Shown here piece after piece: positions 7,458 through 7,978 of a stretch of 7,978 nt of DNA; within the stretch, counting starts at the first letter, position 1; every line of letters begins with the position of its first letter. The notes below the pieces were generated by a model. The model was not told the DNA's origin. It ran no database searches and saw nothing but the letters and a program-made list of their open reading frames with translations. Location: assembly GCA_007119835.1 (NCBI GenBank), contig SKOX01000472.1, positions 1 to 7,978 on the forward strand, in the 5' to 3' direction. Source of the DNA: Paracoccaceae bacterium. GTDB lineage: Bacteria > Pseudomonadota > Alphaproteobacteria > Rhodobacterales > Rhodobacteraceae. The position numbers and the translations under genes are program-made.

Positions 7458-7485
7458 ATTGTGGCAAATCTGACCGCAATATCAA
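7458..7485 (-). promoter_or_regulatory. Possible sigma70-type promoter for the amidase gene
   Basis: On the minus strand TTGATA (7485-7480; one mismatch to TTGACA) and CACAAT (7463-7458; two mismatches to TATAAT) are separated by 16 bases. They sit in the most AT-rich part of the window, about 100 bases before the amidase start and directed towards it. The 7354-7525 stretch around it holds nothing else I can support. Confidence 0.35.
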
Positions 7486-7525
7486 GTAATGAATCACGCC
7501 ACCGACCCAAAATATTCTGGCTGTA

Positions 7526-7875
7526 TCAGGCGTATTCCGCGGTCAGGCGGGCCTCTTGGTCATGGGCGGTCCTCGAGGCGAGCAGCTCCAGCCAGGTGAC
7601 GATGCCGAAGAAACCGGCGCCGATGTCACGTCCTTGACGCGCTGAAGCGCGCCTTGAGCCGCCTCGTCACCCTGTGGGTCGTTGCCGTCGTGGGGGAGGC
7701 CCGCGTTGCCGGACCTGCAGGCGATGCCGAGGCGCGGCTGCCAGAGAGCGACGAATTCGCCGTGGTCGTCACCATAAACAGAAGGAGCTCCACGGAGAGC
7801 TCAGCGACCTCAGGTTCCCGCGCCGGAACGACCACGAGCCGGTCGGGTAGATACGTAGCAGGGGAATCGGGCGAA
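7526..7875 (-). pseudogene. Degenerate coding remnant(s), function unknown
   Basis: Between the right-edge gene and the promoter spacer no single frame is convincing, but coding-like stretches occur in successive minus-strand frames. One gives ATYLPDRLVVVPAREPEVAE and continues ELSVELL (about 7855-7785). Another gives YGDDHGEFVALWQPRLGIA (about 7775-7715) followed by GDEAAQGALQRVKD. A third begins DIGAGFFGIVTWLELLASR near 7627 and ends at TGA 7526-7528 after AEYA; its hydrophobic stretch could be a short membrane helix. At the last switch, AAGGACGTGACATC would become continuous if five bases (GTGAC) were absent. I do not recognise the protein. A short GTG-started frame (7835-7626) spans part of this, but its later half is Ala/Thr/Ser/Arg-rich and looks like a shadow. 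The number of original genes is uncertain. Confidence 0.33.
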
Positions 7876-7878
7876 GGT

Positions 7879-7978
7879 TCACCTTCCGATGAGGCTTGCG
7901 AGGTACTCGTCGTCCCAGGCGGCGACCTTTCGCTTGAGACGGAGCGAGTCCTTGCCGGGGCCGCGTCGCATCAGGTTG
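7879..7978 (-). CDS. C-terminal 32 codons of an unidentified gene entering from the right
   Basis: The frame is open from the right edge to TGA at 7881-7879. It ends in LRLKRKVAAWDDEYLASLIG followed by Arg, an alternating basic/acidic segment that looks like a genuine soluble protein C-terminus. I do not recognise the family, and 32 residues are too few for a function. It points the same way as everything else in the window. The next frames downstream are degenerate, so this gene could itself be a fragment; that cannot be judged here. Confidence 0.45.
   Translation of the reverse strand, partial: NLMRRGPGKDSLRLKRKVAAWDDEYLASLIGR

Noticed and set aside
1..7978. CRISPR array, tRNA, rRNA or insertion-sequence ends
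   Set aside because: I saw no regularly spaced repeats, no cloverleaf-like sequence and no transposase or paired terminal inverted repeats on either strand.

Overview
This is a very GC-rich stretch of bacterial chromosome in which every credible gene lies on the minus strand, so it reads right to left. The base composition, a CUT1 sugar permease coupled to a family 4 glycosidase, and the style of the P450 and amidase all fit an alphaproteobacterium (Rhodobacterales- or Rhizobiales-like). That assignment is inference. The many long plus-strand reading frames are GC-driven antisense shadows.

Right end (7978 to about 7526): the last 32 codons of an unidentified gene, then about 350 bases where coding-like segments in different frames fail to join. 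Next comes a more AT-rich spacer with a plausible sigma70 promoter. It leads into a peptidoglycan amidase gene (7353-6789) whose start, middle and SH3-like end survive but in broken frames with pieces missing.

Centre (6644-2383): an apparently intact two-gene unit. A cytochrome P450 of 416 residues has a GTG start, and five bases after its stop begins a 1001-residue protein with a C-terminal DyP-type haem peroxidase domain. The large protein also has a two-helix membrane hairpin and two similar alpha/beta segments flanking it. The spacing suggests a translationally coupled pair of haem oxidants, one of them on the membrane. No ferredoxin or reductase lies beside the P450.

Left end (2225-1): the remains of a galactoside uptake and hydrolysis operon. 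A MalG/LacG-type permease lacks its first membrane helix. Its stop overlaps (ATGA) the start of a GH4 alpha-galactosidase-like gene, which is intact for about 304 codons and is then abruptly joined, out of frame, to the interior of a GH42 beta-galactosidase that leaves the window.

The overall pattern is an intact P450-DyP pair between genes carrying internal deletions and frame shifts. This could be real genome erosion or deletions introduced by assembly; read mapping would decide. The strongest candidate for something little described is the P450 plus membrane-anchored giant DyP pair.
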